Below, in pieces: positions 1-9,952 of a stretch of 64,000 nt of DNA (positions are counted from its first letter, which is position 1; each line of letters opens with the position of its first letter). The DNA comes from an uncultured Acidimicrobiales bacterium (GTDB taxonomy: Bacteria; Actinomycetota; Acidimicrobiia; Acidimicrobiales; Bin134), in assembly GCA_951813555.1 (NCBI GenBank), contig OX638344.1:1240001-1304000 (forward strand), written 5' to 3'. The notes beneath the pieces are model-generated. The model saw nothing but the letters and a program-made list of their open reading frames with translations. It searched no databases and was not told the origin of the DNA. The position numbers and the translations under genes were made by a program.

Positions 1-327
1 CTCCTGCATCCGCAGGGTGGCCTTCTCCGGGGGCTGGGCAGCGATCTCGTCGAGGACTGGCTCAGGATCCTCGTATCGGGTCCAGAGCCCCTCCAGGTTG
101 AGCACCCCCACTCCGCCGAGTTGTCCGATGGCGATGGCGGTTTCCGGGCTGACCACGCCGTCCATGGCCGATGCCATGAGGGGCAGGTCGAAGCGGTAGG
201 CGTCGATCTCCCAGGCGATGCTTACGTCCTCGGGGTCGCGGGTGCGGCGGGTGGGCACGATGGCGATGTCGTCGAACCCGTACGCCCGCCGTGCGGTCTT
301 GCCCAGCCCGATCTCAACCTCGGCCAT
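1..327 (-). CDS. guaB3: GuaB3-type IMP dehydrogenase-related protein, N-terminal part (cut by window edge)
   Basis: The first 109 codons of a protein beginning MAEVEIGLGKTARRAYGFDD and continuing with VPTRRTRDPEDVS, then DLPLMASAMDGVVSP and LGGVGVLNLEGLW. This is the N-terminal barrel entry of the IMP dehydrogenase/GMP reductase superfamily, and the opening matches the actinobacterial GuaB3 paralogue rather than catalytic GuaB2, which carries a longer N-terminus and CBS insert. GuaB3 accompanies guaB2 in Mycobacterium, also downstream of groEL1, so the location fits. The ATG at 327 is the only sensible start. The active-site cysteine loop lies beyond the window, so whether the enzyme is catalytic cannot be judged here. 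Confidence 0.85.
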   Translation of the reverse strand, partial: MAEVEIGLGKTARRAYGFDDIAIVPTRRTRDPEDVSIAWEIDAYRFDLPLMASAMDGVVSPETAIAIGQLGGVGVLNLEGLWTRYEDPEPVLDEIAAQPPEKATLRMQE

Positions 328-418
328 CGCGACGCCCCTTTTGCTTGGAAACCAAGAATTCTAAAGCCTCGTGGCTTGCTATAGGGGGATTTACTCCCTC
401 ACCAGGAGATTGGTGAAA

Positions 419-1822
419 TCAGGTGGCCGATTGGATCAGATTCCAGAGCTCTTGCACGTGGTGGCGCTCGGTTTGGGGACTGCCGATGGCCACCCGGAGG
501 GTGAGCTGGCCGCCGAGAGTGGCGGAGGTGAGGTAGGCCCGCCCAGACTGGTTGACAGCGTCAAGGACCCGACTGGTGGCTTTGTTGCCGTCGACGTGGC
601 GGAAACACACCAGGCTCACCACGGTGGGAGCGGCCAGCTCGAACCGGTCATCGGCCTCCACCCACTCGGTGAGTTCGCTGGCCCAGGCCAGGTGGCGTCG
701 AATGTGGGCCCGCAAACCCTCCAGCCCGTAATGGCGGAGCACGAACCACAGCTTGAGAGCCCGGAACCGACGGCCCAGCGGCACCTGCCAGTCGCGGTAG
801 TCAATCACGGTCCCGGCCTCGCTGGCCGGATTGCGCAGATACTCGGGGGTGATGGACAGGGCTTCGGTGAGGCTGGCTCGATCGGCCACATAGAAGGCCG
901 AGCAGTCGAAGTTGGTGAGCAGCCACTTGTGGGGGTTGAACACGTAGCTGTCGGCGGTTTTGAGCCCGGCGTTGAGGAACCGCATCTCGGGGCACAGCGC
1001 AGCGGTGCCGGCGAAGGCGGCGTCGACGTGGGTCCAGGCGTCGAAGTTGGACGCCACCCAGGCCACCTCGGTCACGGGATCGATGGCGGTGGTGGCGGTG
1101 GTGCCCACGGTGGCGGCCACGAAGAACGGGGTCAGACCGTCGTTCTTGTCCTTGACGATCTCGTAGGCCAGGTGGTCGGCCCGCATGGCGTAGTCGGGCA
1201 TGGTGGCAATGGACCGGATCCGCTCGTCGGGGATGCCCGCCACCCGGAGGCCCTTGACCACCGATGAGTGGGCCTGCTCGGAGGTGTAGGCCACCAGGCT
1301 CGGGAGGGCGTCGATGCCGCCGGCCCGGTGTCGGGCGGCCAGGATGGCGCACAGCGTGCTGCTGGAGGCGCTGTCCTGAATAACGCCGTTGCCCCGGAAC
1401 TTCTCGGGCAGGTCCATCTCGGTGGCCAGCCAGTCGAGGACGTGCTGTTCCAGCTCGGTGACTGCGGGGCCGGTGTCCCACATCATTCCCTGGGCGCCGA
1501 GGCCCGACGACACCAGGTCGGCCAGCGCCGAAGGCCCGCTGGCATTGGCAGAGAAGTAGGCGAAGAACCCCGGCGCCTGCCAGTGGGTGATCCCCGGCAC
1601 AATCACCCGGTCAAGATCGGCCAGGACGTCGGCGAAGTCCTCGCCGTGTCTAGGAGCCTCTGCGGGCAACATAGCCCGGACATCGCCCGGCTCCACCGGG
1701 GCCTTGACCGGGAAATCGCCGAGCCGGGCCATGTAGTCGGCCACCCAGTCCACCGCTTGGTAGCCCGCTCGCCGGAACTCCTCTGGGTCCATGTGGTTCG
1801 GTCGCTCAGCCATGGGTGTCAT
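419..1822 (-). CDS. Group II PLP-dependent decarboxylase (aromatic amino acid decarboxylase family)
   Basis: A 467-residue fold-type I PLP enzyme of the DDC/TDC/glutamate decarboxylase family. The Schiff-base lysine sits in NPHKW near residue 299, and the cofactor-contacting aspartate and histidine lie in HVDAAFAG upstream. The N-terminus (DPEEFRRAGYQAVDWVADYM) is typical of aromatic-L-amino-acid decarboxylases, so a tryptophan, tyrosine or DOPA-like substrate is more likely than glutamate, but substrate cannot be read from sequence. It follows the NUDIX gene by 57 bases on the same strand. Mycobacterium has a PLP decarboxylase (gadB) in the same neighbourhood, between nnr and alr, so this could be a displaced counterpart. 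ATG at 1822 gives a full-length family member; the Met at residue 11 is an alternative. Confidence 0.85.
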   Translation of the reverse strand: MTPMAERPNHMDPEEFRRAGYQAVDWVADYMARLGDFPVKAPVEPGDVRAMLPAEAPRHGEDFADVLADLDRVIVPGITHWQAPGFFAYFSANASGPSALADLVSSGLGAQGMMWDTGPAVTELEQHVLDWLATEMDLPEKFRGNGVIQDSASSSTLCAILAARHRAGGIDALPSLVAYTSEQAHSSVVKGLRVAGIPDERIRSIATMPDYAMRADHLAYEIVKDKNDGLTPFFVAATVGTTATTAIDPVTEVAWVASNFDAWTHVDAAFAGTAALCPEMRFLNAGLKTADSYVFNPHKWLLTNFDCSAFYVADRASLTEALSITPEYLRNPASEAGTVIDYRDWQVPLGRRFRALKLWFVLRHYGLEGLRAHIRRHLAWASELTEWVEADDRFELAAPTVVSLVCFRHVDGNKATSRVLDAVNQSGRAYLTSATLGGQLTLRVAIGSPQTERHHVQELWNLIQSAT

Positions 1823-1879
1823 TGTGGCCGACAGATCTGTGAGGTATTGCGGTGGAGGCCAGTGAAGGCCAGGAATTTC

Positions 1880-2458
1880 TCAGCGGGTGGTGGCGATGGT
1901 GAGGAGTTGGCGGAGCATGGCGGCGGTGGCGCCCCAGACGGTTTCGCCGTGGAGCTCGAAGAAGGTGATGGGCCGGTCGGTTCCGTTGATGGGCCAGATC
2001 TCTTCTCGCCAGGCTTCGTCCGAGAGCAGCTCGGACGTGGACACCAACAAGATGTGCTCCACCTCGGCGGGATCGGGGATCAGCCCGCTGGGCGGGCCGG
2101 GAAGAACTCCGACATAAGGGTGGACTAAGGACCGGCTGCCGATGGTTACATAGCGGTCGATTTGGCCGATGATCTCAGCGCGCTCAGAGTCTAGGCCGAT
2201 TTCCTCACGGGTCTCCCGCTTGGCGGTGTCGAGCAGGGTGGCGTCGCCGGACTCCTGGCCCCCGCCGGGGAAAGCAACCTCCCAGCTGTGGGAGCGGAGA
2301 TGCCGGGATCGGCGGATGAGCAGTACCCCGATGTCGCCGCCGTCGAGGTACAGCAGAACCAGCACCGCGGAACGCCGCTCTTGACCTGTGGGAGGAGTGT
2401 CGCCCCAGGTGGACTGCGGACGGCCGTCGAGCGCGGCCCGCAAACGGTTGAGATCCAC
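1880..2458 (-). CDS. NUDIX hydrolase, probable CoA pyrophosphatase (NudL-like)
   Basis: A 192-residue NUDIX protein. The NUDIX box is seen as GGGQESGD..LLDTAKRETREEIGL (about residues 66-90), with the REXXEE metal-binding core intact. VLLIRRSRHLRSHSWEVAFPGG just before it resembles the CoA-diphosphatase subgroup (YeaB/NudL), which cleaves CoA and derivatives to 3',5'-ADP and phosphopantetheine. Cytosolic, with no signal or membrane segment. It follows a strong terminator after groEL and precedes the decarboxylase, so it may head a two-gene unit. Substrate assignment is by family resemblance only. Confidence 0.8.
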   Translation of the reverse strand: MDLNRLRAALDGRPQSTWGDTPPTGQERRSAVLVLLYLDGGDIGVLLIRRSRHLRSHSWEVAFPGGGQESGDATLLDTAKRETREEIGLDSERAEIIGQIDRYVTIGSRSLVHPYVGVLPGPPSGLIPDPAEVEHILLVSTSELLSDEAWREEIWPINGTDRPITFFELHGETVWGATAAMLRQLLTIATTR

Positions 2459-2533
2459 ACGCCGTTCGGACGGGCTGAGCTCGGCCCAAGGCGGAGGCCC
2501 TCCTGGCCGCCATGAATCGGGGCGGGGAATGAA

Positions 2534-2572
2534 CTGGGGGCCACCCCGCTCTGCAGCGATGGTGGCCCCCAG
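2534..2572 (-). terminator. Strong hairpin terminator downstream of groEL
   Basis: A perfect 12-bp inverted repeat: CTGGGGGCCACC at 2534-2545 and GGTGGCCCCCAG at 2561-2572, with a 15-base loop. It lies 37 bases past the groEL stop. On the minus strand the stem is followed by TTCATT, a weak U-rich tract, as is common for GC-rich actinobacteria. It separates the groESL operon from the NUDIX gene. Confidence 0.75.
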
Positions 2573-2608
2573 GCTCAGCTCTTAAGGTGGTTGATGATCG
2601 CCAACCGG

Positions 2609-4560
<1,952 letters not shown>

Positions 4561-4592
4561 CTTGGCCTCCAAATGGTTGGTTGACTTGAGTG

Positions 4593-4619
4593 TTAGCACT
4601 CTCAATAGGCGAGTGCTAA
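4593..4619 (-). promoter_or_regulatory. CIRCE operator (HrcA binding site)
   Basis: An exact match to the CIRCE inverted repeat, TTAGCACTC-N9-GAGTGCTAA, 33 bases upstream of the groES start. CIRCE is bound by the heat-shock repressor HrcA, so groESL is predicted to be induced when HrcA is titrated by unfolded protein. hrcA itself is not in this window. Confidence 0.97.
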
Positions 4620-4648
4620 CAGTAGGGCGTTAGCCGCCCTGAGGCCAA
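4619..4648 (-). promoter_or_regulatory. Candidate groESL promoter
   Basis: On the minus strand TTGGCC (4648-4643) and TACTGT (4624-4619) are 18 bases apart. The -10 element abuts CIRCE, so HrcA would sit over the transcription start. A small 6-bp hairpin (4638-4654) overlaps the -35 and could also end tsaD transcription. The match to the sigma-70 consensus is only moderate. Confidence 0.4.
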
Positions 4649-4670
4649 CTCAGGCTGCCGGTTCGTTCGG

Positions 4671-5699
4671 CTAGACAAAGGGGAGGGCGAGGTTGGGGTC
4701 GGCGCCGGTATCCAGCGGGGAGGGGCCGTCGAGCTGGAGCCTCTGCCACCCGGCGGCGGCCACCATGGCCGCGTTGTCGGTGCACATAGATCGACTGGGC
4801 AGGAATCCGCTTATCCCGGCGGACACGCAGGCGTCGAGCAGGCGCTCTCGCAGGGAGGAGTTGGCCGCCACCCCGCCGGCCAGACACAGTCCCCTGGCTC
4901 CGAATTCCTCAGCAGCCTTGCGGGCCTTGTACACCAGAACGTCTACCACAGCTTCTTGGAAGGAGGCCGCGATGTCGGCCACGTCATGGTCGGGATGGGC
5001 TCGGACGTGTTTGACCACCGCGGTCTTGAGGCCGCTGAAGGAGAAATTGTAGCCGTCGTTGCGCATGGGGCGGGGGAAAGCTACCGCCTCGGAGTCGCCG
5101 GTCGTGGCCAGGCGGTCGATGACCGGGCCGCCGGGGTAGCCCAAGTCCATGAAGCGGGCCACCTTGTCGAACGCCTCGCCGGCGGCGTCGTCCAGGGTCT
5201 GGCCGATGAGCCGGTAGCGGCCGAAGGCCTCCATCAGAACCAGCAGGGTATGACCGCCGGAGACCAGCAGTACCACCACCGGCAGTTCCAAGTCGGGCTC
5301 CTCCAGAAATGAGGAGTACAGGTGGGCCTCCAGGTGGTTCACCGCCACGAACGGCACATCCCAGGCCAGGGCCAAAGACTTGGCTGCGCTTACCCCCACG
5401 AGCAGGGCGCCGATGAGTCCGGGACCAGCGGTGGCGGCCACCGCCTCCACATCGTGGTTGCCCAAGCCGGCTTCGATCACCGCCTGGGCGACCACCGGAG
5501 TGAGTAGCTCCACGTGGGCCCGGCTGGCGATCTCGGGGACCACACCGCCGTAGCGGGCATGCAGGTCTACCTGGCTGCTGATCACCGACGACAAAACGTC
5601 GGAGGGGCCGGACACCACGGCGGCAGCGGTCTCGTCGCAGGACGTCTCGATGCCCAACACGATGGCGGCAGCGTCTTGGTGGGATTCCAGGGCGGTCAT
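4671..5699 (-). CDS. tsaD: tRNA N6-threonylcarbamoyladenosine transferase subunit TsaD
   Basis: A 342-residue Kae1/TsaD ATPase that moves the threonylcarbamoyl group onto A37 of ANN-decoding tRNAs. VLGIETSCDETAAAVV opens the ASKHA fold; NHLEAHLYS holds the metal-binding HxxxH; LVSGGHT and the C-terminal MCTDNAAM are conserved. The ATG overlaps the rimI stop as ATGA, so it is translationally coupled in the tsaE-tsaB-rimI-tsaD string. Partners TsaB and TsaE are adjacent; TsaC is not seen here. Confidence 0.97.
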   Translation of the reverse strand: MTALESHQDAAAIVLGIETSCDETAAAVVSGPSDVLSSVISSQVDLHARYGGVVPEIASRAHVELLTPVVAQAVIEAGLGNHDVEAVAATAGPGLIGALLVGVSAAKSLALAWDVPFVAVNHLEAHLYSSFLEEPDLELPVVVLLVSGGHTLLVLMEAFGRYRLIGQTLDDAAGEAFDKVARFMDLGYPGGPVIDRLATTGDSEAVAFPRPMRNDGYNFSFSGLKTAVVKHVRAHPDHDVADIAASFQEAVVDVLVYKARKAAEEFGARGLCLAGGVAANSSLRERLLDACVSAGISGFLPSRSMCTDNAAMVAAAGWQRLQLDGPSPLDTGADPNLALPFV

Positions 5700-6232
5700 G
5701 CGTAGTCCAGTTCTACCGCGATTTTGATGAGGCGGTCGGCATAGTCGGACTGGTGGATGTTCTCAGCCCGCATCACCACGGCATCGGGCGACAGGCCCAT
5801 CTCGGCGTAGTAACCCCGTTGAATACCCACCGGGGCCAGCCCGAAGCGCCGGTACAGGGATTGGGCGGAGGGGTTGTCGGCCGCCACTTCCAGGGCCAGG
5901 CTCGTGTTGCGGCGGCGGGCGGCCAATGCGAGAGCCAAGAGCAGCCGGGCGCCAATGCCTTGGCCCCGGCAATCGGGGGCCACCGTCACGGTGGTGATGT
6001 GGGCCTCGTCCTCCTGGAAGGCCACTCCGGCGTGGCCGACGACTCGAATTTGGCCGATGCTCTTGGTATTGGGACCACCGACGACTCGATCGTGGTGAGC
6101 GATCACATAGAGCCGCTCATCGGTGCGGGCCAATTCCGACTCGTAGACATCCCTGGGCCAGGGAATGGGGTAGCACTGGGCGTCGATGGCCATGACTTCT
6201 GGCAAGTGATCGGCGGTCATGGGAACGATCAT
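5696..6232 (-). CDS. rimI: Ribosomal-protein-alanine N-acetyltransferase RimI-like (GNAT)
   Basis: A 178-residue GNAT. The acetyl-CoA pyrophosphate loop is seen as CRGQGIGARLL, followed by the characteristic EVAADNPSAQSLYRRFGL and a C-terminal YYAEMG. RimI acetylates the N-terminal alanine of S18 in E. coli; in actinobacteria it is embedded in the tsaB-tsaD operon as here. It overlaps tsaB and tsaD by four bases each (ATGA). Substrate is inferred from context. Confidence 0.9.
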   Translation of the reverse strand: MIVPMTADHLPEVMAIDAQCYPIPWPRDVYESELARTDERLYVIAHHDRVVGGPNTKSIGQIRVVGHAGVAFQEDEAHITTVTVAPDCRGQGIGARLLLALALAARRRNTSLALEVAADNPSAQSLYRRFGLAPVGIQRGYYAEMGLSPDAVVMRAENIHQSDYADRLIKIAVELDYA

Positions 6233-6936
6233 CTGGTGCTCCAGTTGATGTCAGCGTCGGGAACCCGAAGGTATATCGGCTTCAAATCCCACGGCTTGAC
6301 GAACTCCTCGCGCAGGGCCCGAGCATGGGCCAACTGAACCAGCGAGGCGGCCGAGGGGTGGGCCAAACCCTGTTCGGCTATGTCGGTCTTCTGGAGTCTG
6401 TCGAACTCCTCGGAGTAGCGGCGGGCGCCATCGCCCACGAGCAGCACTTCTTCGCTGGTGGCCAGCAGCTCGGAGGCCAGATCGTCGGGAGTGCCCACTC
6501 GGGCATCCGATACCCGTTGAACACCGCCGGGTACCTGGCGGTAGAAGGCGTAGAACAGCTCACTGCGTCGGGCGTCTATGGCGGCCACGATCAAACGGTT
6601 GGTGTGGCGCACGGCAAACGCCAGCAGGTCGAGGCTGGATACACCGATCATCGGAACGCCCAAGGCGTAGGCCATCGCCATGGCACTGGAGATGCCCACT
6701 CGCAGGCCGGTGTACAGGCCCGGTCCGAGATCGACGGCCACGCAGCCCACATCCTGGAGATCGACCCGGGCCTGGTGGGTCACAAACTGGACTTGGGGGG
6801 CGATGTTCTCGGCGTGGCGGCGGCCCCGGGCGCTGTGAGCCGAGGCCAGCACCCCCTCGTGCCCGCCGAGGGCGCATCCCACCTGCTGGGTGGCCGACTC
6901 GATGCCCAGGATCAGCACGGGGGCTCCCCAGCCCAC
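6229..6936 (-). CDS. tsaB: tRNA t6A biosynthesis protein TsaB
   Basis: A 235-residue TsaB, the scaffold subunit that dimerises with TsaD. LILGIESATQQVGCALGG and VDLGPGLYTGLRVGISSAMAMA are diagnostic. With ATG at 6936 the gene overlaps tsaE by 25 bases; an in-frame GTG at 6918 would reduce this to 7 and still leave the family start intact, so the true start is ambiguous. Confidence 0.93.
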   Translation of the reverse strand: MGWGAPVLILGIESATQQVGCALGGHEGVLASAHSARGRRHAENIAPQVQFVTHQARVDLQDVGCVAVDLGPGLYTGLRVGISSAMAMAYALGVPMIGVSSLDLLAFAVRHTNRLIVAAIDARRSELFYAFYRQVPGGVQRVSDARVGTPDDLASELLATSEEVLLVGDGARRYSEEFDRLQKTDIAEQGLAHPSAASLVQLAHARALREEFVKPWDLKPIYLRVPDADINWSTR

Positions 6937-7415
6937 TGGCGAATCGCGGCGGCCAGGGTGTCGGACCGGGCTTGCCAGCGAGGTCCTACGGGAGACAGCG
7001 CCACCACCCGTTCGTCCGGGGAGGCGTCGCGTCCGTCAGCGAAGGTGAGCGCCACTTCGAGATAGTCGTTGGGCAGGGCCTGGCGGATGGCGTCGCCCCA
7101 CTCGATGAGGATCACCCCGTCGCTGTCGAGCAGTTCGGGCAGGCCCAAGTCGAGCACCTCGGCGATCTGGTCGAGCCGGAATACGTCGAGATGATGGAGG
7201 AGCAGGCGTCCGTGGTATTCACGGGCCAAGGTGAAGGTGGGGCTGGTGACCGGCTCGTCGATGCCCAAGCTGGCGGCGAATCCCTGGGTGAACGTGGTTT
7301 TGCCGGCACCCAAGTCGCCCACCAGCAGCAGCAAGTCACCGGGTTGGGCCAACTCGGCCAAGCTGGCGGCCAGTTGTCGGGTGTCCTCCGGCGAGCGACT
7401 GCGAGCTCGGATCAT
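6912..7415 (-). CDS. tsaE: tRNA t6A biosynthesis ATPase TsaE
   Basis: A 167-residue P-loop ATPase. The Walker A motif is GDLGAGKTTF (about residues 34-43), followed by SPTFTLAREYHG and the conserved HHLDVFRL. TsaE powers turnover of the TsaBD complex. Start placed at MIRARSRSPEDT (7415), which agrees with family length; an upstream in-frame ATG at 7520 would overlap the UDG gene. The chosen ATG overlaps the stop of a 14-codon frame that bridges from the UDG gene. Confidence 0.94.
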   Translation of the reverse strand: MIRARSRSPEDTRQLAASLAELAQPGDLLLLVGDLGAGKTTFTQGFAASLGIDEPVTSPTFTLAREYHGRLLLHHLDVFRLDQIAEVLDLGLPELLDSDGVILIEWGDAIRQALPNDYLEVALTFADGRDASPDERVVALSPVGPRWQARSDTLAAAIRQWAGEPPC

Positions 7416-7456
7416 TGCGGCGTCTGGGCGTATTCGGGCGGACGGATGGGAGTCAT
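7412..7456 (-). other. 14-codon relay frame between the UDG gene and tsaE
   Basis: ATG at 7456 overlaps the UDG stop (ATGA). The frame reads MTPIRPPEYAQTPQ and ends in TGA at 7414-7412, which overlaps the tsaE ATG (again ATGA). A ribosome finishing the UDG cistron could restart here and hand over to tsaE without crossing untranslated RNA. No homology to a known peptide is recognised; a relay role is inference. Confidence 0.5.
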
Positions 7457-8025
7457 CCCAACATCGCCATACGGGCTCGGACCAAATCGGAGCGCATCTG
7501 GGCCTCTTGGAGGCCACCACCCCGCAGGATGGCCGCCGGATGGTAGGTGGGGATGACCACCGCGCTGGTATTGATCATGTTCCCCATTGGGTAGCTCTGG
7601 CCTCGCAGCTTGGTGATCCCGGTCTTGGTGTCGAGCAGCAGCTTGGAGGAGAAGTTGCCCAGGGTGACGATAACCCGGGGGGCGATGAGTTCGACCTGCT
7701 GCTCCAGCCACGGGCGGCAGGCCGCGATCTCCTCGGGTTTGGGATCTCGATTATCGGGGGGACGGCACTTGACCACGTTGGCGATGTAGCACAGGTCGCG
7801 GGTTAGCCCCATCTCCTCGGCCATCAGCCGATCAAGGAGCTGGCCCGAGCGGCCCACGAAAGGCAAACCCTGCTTGTCCTCCTCGGCACCGGGCCCCTCG
7901 CCTACGAACATGAGGTCGGCGCTGGGGTTGCCCATGCCGAACACCACCTGCGTCCGGCCCTGGGCCAGCCCGCATTTGGTGCAGCCCGCCGCCTCAGCGG
8001 CAACCTCAGCCAACGTCAAAGTCAC
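7453..8025 (-). CDS. Family 4 uracil-DNA glycosylase (iron-sulfur)
   Basis: A 190-residue UDG that removes uracil from DNA in base excision repair. Two cysteines near the N-terminus (CTKC, residues 15 and 18) and two later (VVKCRPPDN and AACRPW) are the 4Fe-4S ligands of family 4. GEGPGAEEDKQGLPFVG is the uracil-binding/catalytic region and TYHPAAIL the C-terminal motif. Start set at GTG 8025 (VTLTLAEVAAEAAGC); the frame stays open to 8160 but that extension is low complexity. Lies just upstream of tsaE. Confidence 0.93.
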   Translation of the reverse strand: MTLTLAEVAAEAAGCTKCGLAQGRTQVVFGMGNPSADLMFVGEGPGAEEDKQGLPFVGRSGQLLDRLMAEEMGLTRDLCYIANVVKCRPPDNRDPKPEEIAACRPWLEQQVELIAPRVIVTLGNFSSKLLLDTKTGITKLRGQSYPMGNMINTSAVVIPTYHPAAILRGGGLQEAQMRSDLVRARMAMLG

Positions 8026-8124
8026 AGGCCAAGAATACGCCCCTTCGAGGGTGACTGGGCGTGCTCGATTCACCCGCCGGGTTCTATAGGACGGTAGGGG
8101 GCTTGTGGAGTACCGTCGGCGTTG

Positions 8125-9018
8125 ATGTTGGGAATTGGCGGGGGCGTGCTGGTGGGGCACTGGACCAATGAGGCGGCGCTGACGGGGTGCACGGTGGTGG
8201 TGTTTCCCGAGGGGACCACAGCCTCGGGGGAGATTCGGGGGGGAGCTCCAGCCACTCGGGATTTCGCCTTGCTGGCGCCGGAGCGGACGGTGGGCCGTGT
8301 GGACGCGGTGGTGCTGTCGGGGGGTTCGGCGTTTGGGTTGGCGGCGGCCGACGGGGTGATGCGGTGGTGCGAGGAGCGGGGACGGGGGTTCGAGACTCGA
8401 GGAGGCCGGGTTCCCATCGTGGTGGGTCTGTCGCTGTACGACCTGACCGAAGGCGACGGCTCAGTGCGGCCCGGTCCCGACGAAGGCTACGCCGCCGCCC
8501 AAACAGCCCACGAGGGATATCCCCCGCTGGGGCAGGTGGGGGCTGGCACCGGGGCCACTATGAACAAGTGGCGGGGGGCGGAGCGCCGCGAGCCGGGGGG
8601 ACTGGGGGGCGCACTGCTCGAAGTGGATGATGTGCGGGTGGGGGCATTGGTGGCGGTCAATGCCTCGGGGGCGATCAACGACGGCCTTGTGGTCGACTCG
8701 CTGGTAACGGGCACCTACGAGCATCAACCGGCCGACCCGTTTGCCGATGGGGATGATCCCCAAGCTCCCACTAACACCACCATCGGGGTGGTGGCCACCA
8801 ACGCGGTACTCGACAAACTGGGGTGCTTCCGGGTGGCCCGCAGTGGCCACAGCGGCATGGCCCGGGCGGTGCTGCCGGCGCACTCCGATGGCGATGGCGA
8901 CGCGCTGGTGGTGGGGGCGACCGGCCAAGTAGAGGCTGATTGCGGGCTGATCCGGCTGATGGCGGCCGCCGCCGTGGAGACAGCCATCCGTTCTGTAGGC
9001 CATGATGGCGGCGCTTGA
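8125..9018 (+). CDS. P1 family (S58, DmpA-like) peptidase / Ntn-hydrolase
   Basis: About 297 residues of the DmpA/P1 peptidase family, N-terminal-nucleophile hydrolases that self-cleave into two chains. LGIGGGVLVGHWTNE, VVLSGGSAFGLAAADGV, GQVGAGTGATMNKW and LVAVNASGAIND are the conserved blocks; self-cleavage probably falls in the last of these, by family analogy. Substrate is unknown (D-amino-acid or beta-peptides in characterised members). ATG 8125 is preferred over a TTG at 8122. It is transcribed divergently from the UDG gene; a TACCGT at 8111-8116, 8 bases before the ATG, could serve a near-leaderless transcript. Confidence 0.9.
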   Translation: MLGIGGGVLVGHWTNEAALTGCTVVVFPEGTTASGEIRGGAPATRDFALLAPERTVGRVDAVVLSGGSAFGLAAADGVMRWCEERGRGFETRGGRVPIVVGLSLYDLTEGDGSVRPGPDEGYAAAQTAHEGYPPLGQVGAGTGATMNKWRGAERREPGGLGGALLEVDDVRVGALVAVNASGAINDGLVVDSLVTGTYEHQPADPFADGDDPQAPTNTTIGVVATNAVLDKLGCFRVARSGHSGMARAVLPAHSDGDGDALVVGATGQVEADCGLIRLMAAAAVETAIRSVGHDGGA

Positions 9019-9040
9019 TGCGATTGCGAAGGGAGTTGAC

Positions 9041-9904
9041 ATGAAGGATTTGGCTGGGAAGGTGGCGGTGATCACCGGGGCAGGCAGCGGCATGGGTCGG
9101 GCCATGGTGCGCAAGGCTGCTTCCGAGGGGATGCACGTTTTGGCGGGCGACATCGACGAGGCCGGGTTGGCCGAGACCGTGGGCGGCTTGGAGAACGCCC
9201 AGCTCATGCTGACCGACGTGACCAGCCCCGATGCCAACGAGGCGCTGGCCAACGCCGCTTTGGAGCGGTTCGGCGGCATCCACTTGGTGCATCTCAACGC
9301 CGGGGTACTCACCGGCGGGTTCACCTGGGAGAACACGGTGGACGACTGGCGCTGGGTGCTGGATGTGAACCTGTGGGGGGTGATCCACGGGGTGCGCAGC
9401 TTCATTCCCCGGATGTTGGAGAAGGGCGAAGACGGCCACGTGGTGATCACCGCCTCGGTGGGCGGCCTCACTGCCGGAGGGCTGCTCGGCCCCTACAGCA
9501 CCTCGAAATACGGAGCGGTGGCCATCGCTGAGTCGCTCCATCGTGAGCTTGACATCATCGGTGCGCCGATCGGGGTGTCGTGTTTGTGCCCCGGACCGGT
9601 GGCCACCGGCATTTTCCGGGCCGAGCGCAACCGTCCTGACACCTACGAGGACACCTGCGGTCCTATGTCGGCCGACGCCGAAGCGGCCGCCTTCCACAGA
9701 GCCTTAATCAATGCCATCGACGAGGGCACCGATCCGACGGTGATCCCGGAGGTGGTGTTCGACGCGATGCGCGACGACAAGTTCTGGATCTTCCCCCACC
9801 CCGATTTCAAAGAAAGGATCGCAGCTCGCACTGAGTCGATCATGAAGGAGACCAATCCTGAGTACACCGTGGGGTTGCCCAACGCCATACCGCCGTCTCG
9901 CTAG
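9041..9904 (+). CDS. Short-chain dehydrogenase/reductase (SDR)
   Basis: A 287-residue classical SDR. The dinucleotide site is TGAGSGMG (residues about 11-18), the NAG-like element appears as LNAGVLTGG, and the catalytic Ser/Tyr/Lys lie in ITASVGGLTAGG..PYSTSKYG. The ASP in AGDID after beta-2 suggests NAD rather than NADP. Start set at ATG 9041 because GAAGGGAG sits 7 bases upstream; an in-frame ATG at 9002 overlaps the previous gene. It follows the P1 peptidase by 22 bases and is probably cotranscribed. Substrate unknown. Confidence 0.9.
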   Translation: MKDLAGKVAVITGAGSGMGRAMVRKAASEGMHVLAGDIDEAGLAETVGGLENAQLMLTDVTSPDANEALANAALERFGGIHLVHLNAGVLTGGFTWENTVDDWRWVLDVNLWGVIHGVRSFIPRMLEKGEDGHVVITASVGGLTAGGLLGPYSTSKYGAVAIAESLHRELDIIGAPIGVSCLCPGPVATGIFRAERNRPDTYEDTCGPMSADAEAAAFHRALINAIDEGTDPTVIPEVVFDAMRDDKFWIFPHPDFKERIAARTESIMKETNPEYTVGLPNAIPPSR

Positions 9905-9952
9905 TTGGCGCTTGACCGGTGGAGCGGCGGGTTTTCGGTGGGTACCTGCTGT

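Noticed and set aside
344..356. Small palindrome CTTGGAAACCAAG upstream of guaB3
   Set aside because: A 5-bp stem with no further support; too short to call a regulatory site.
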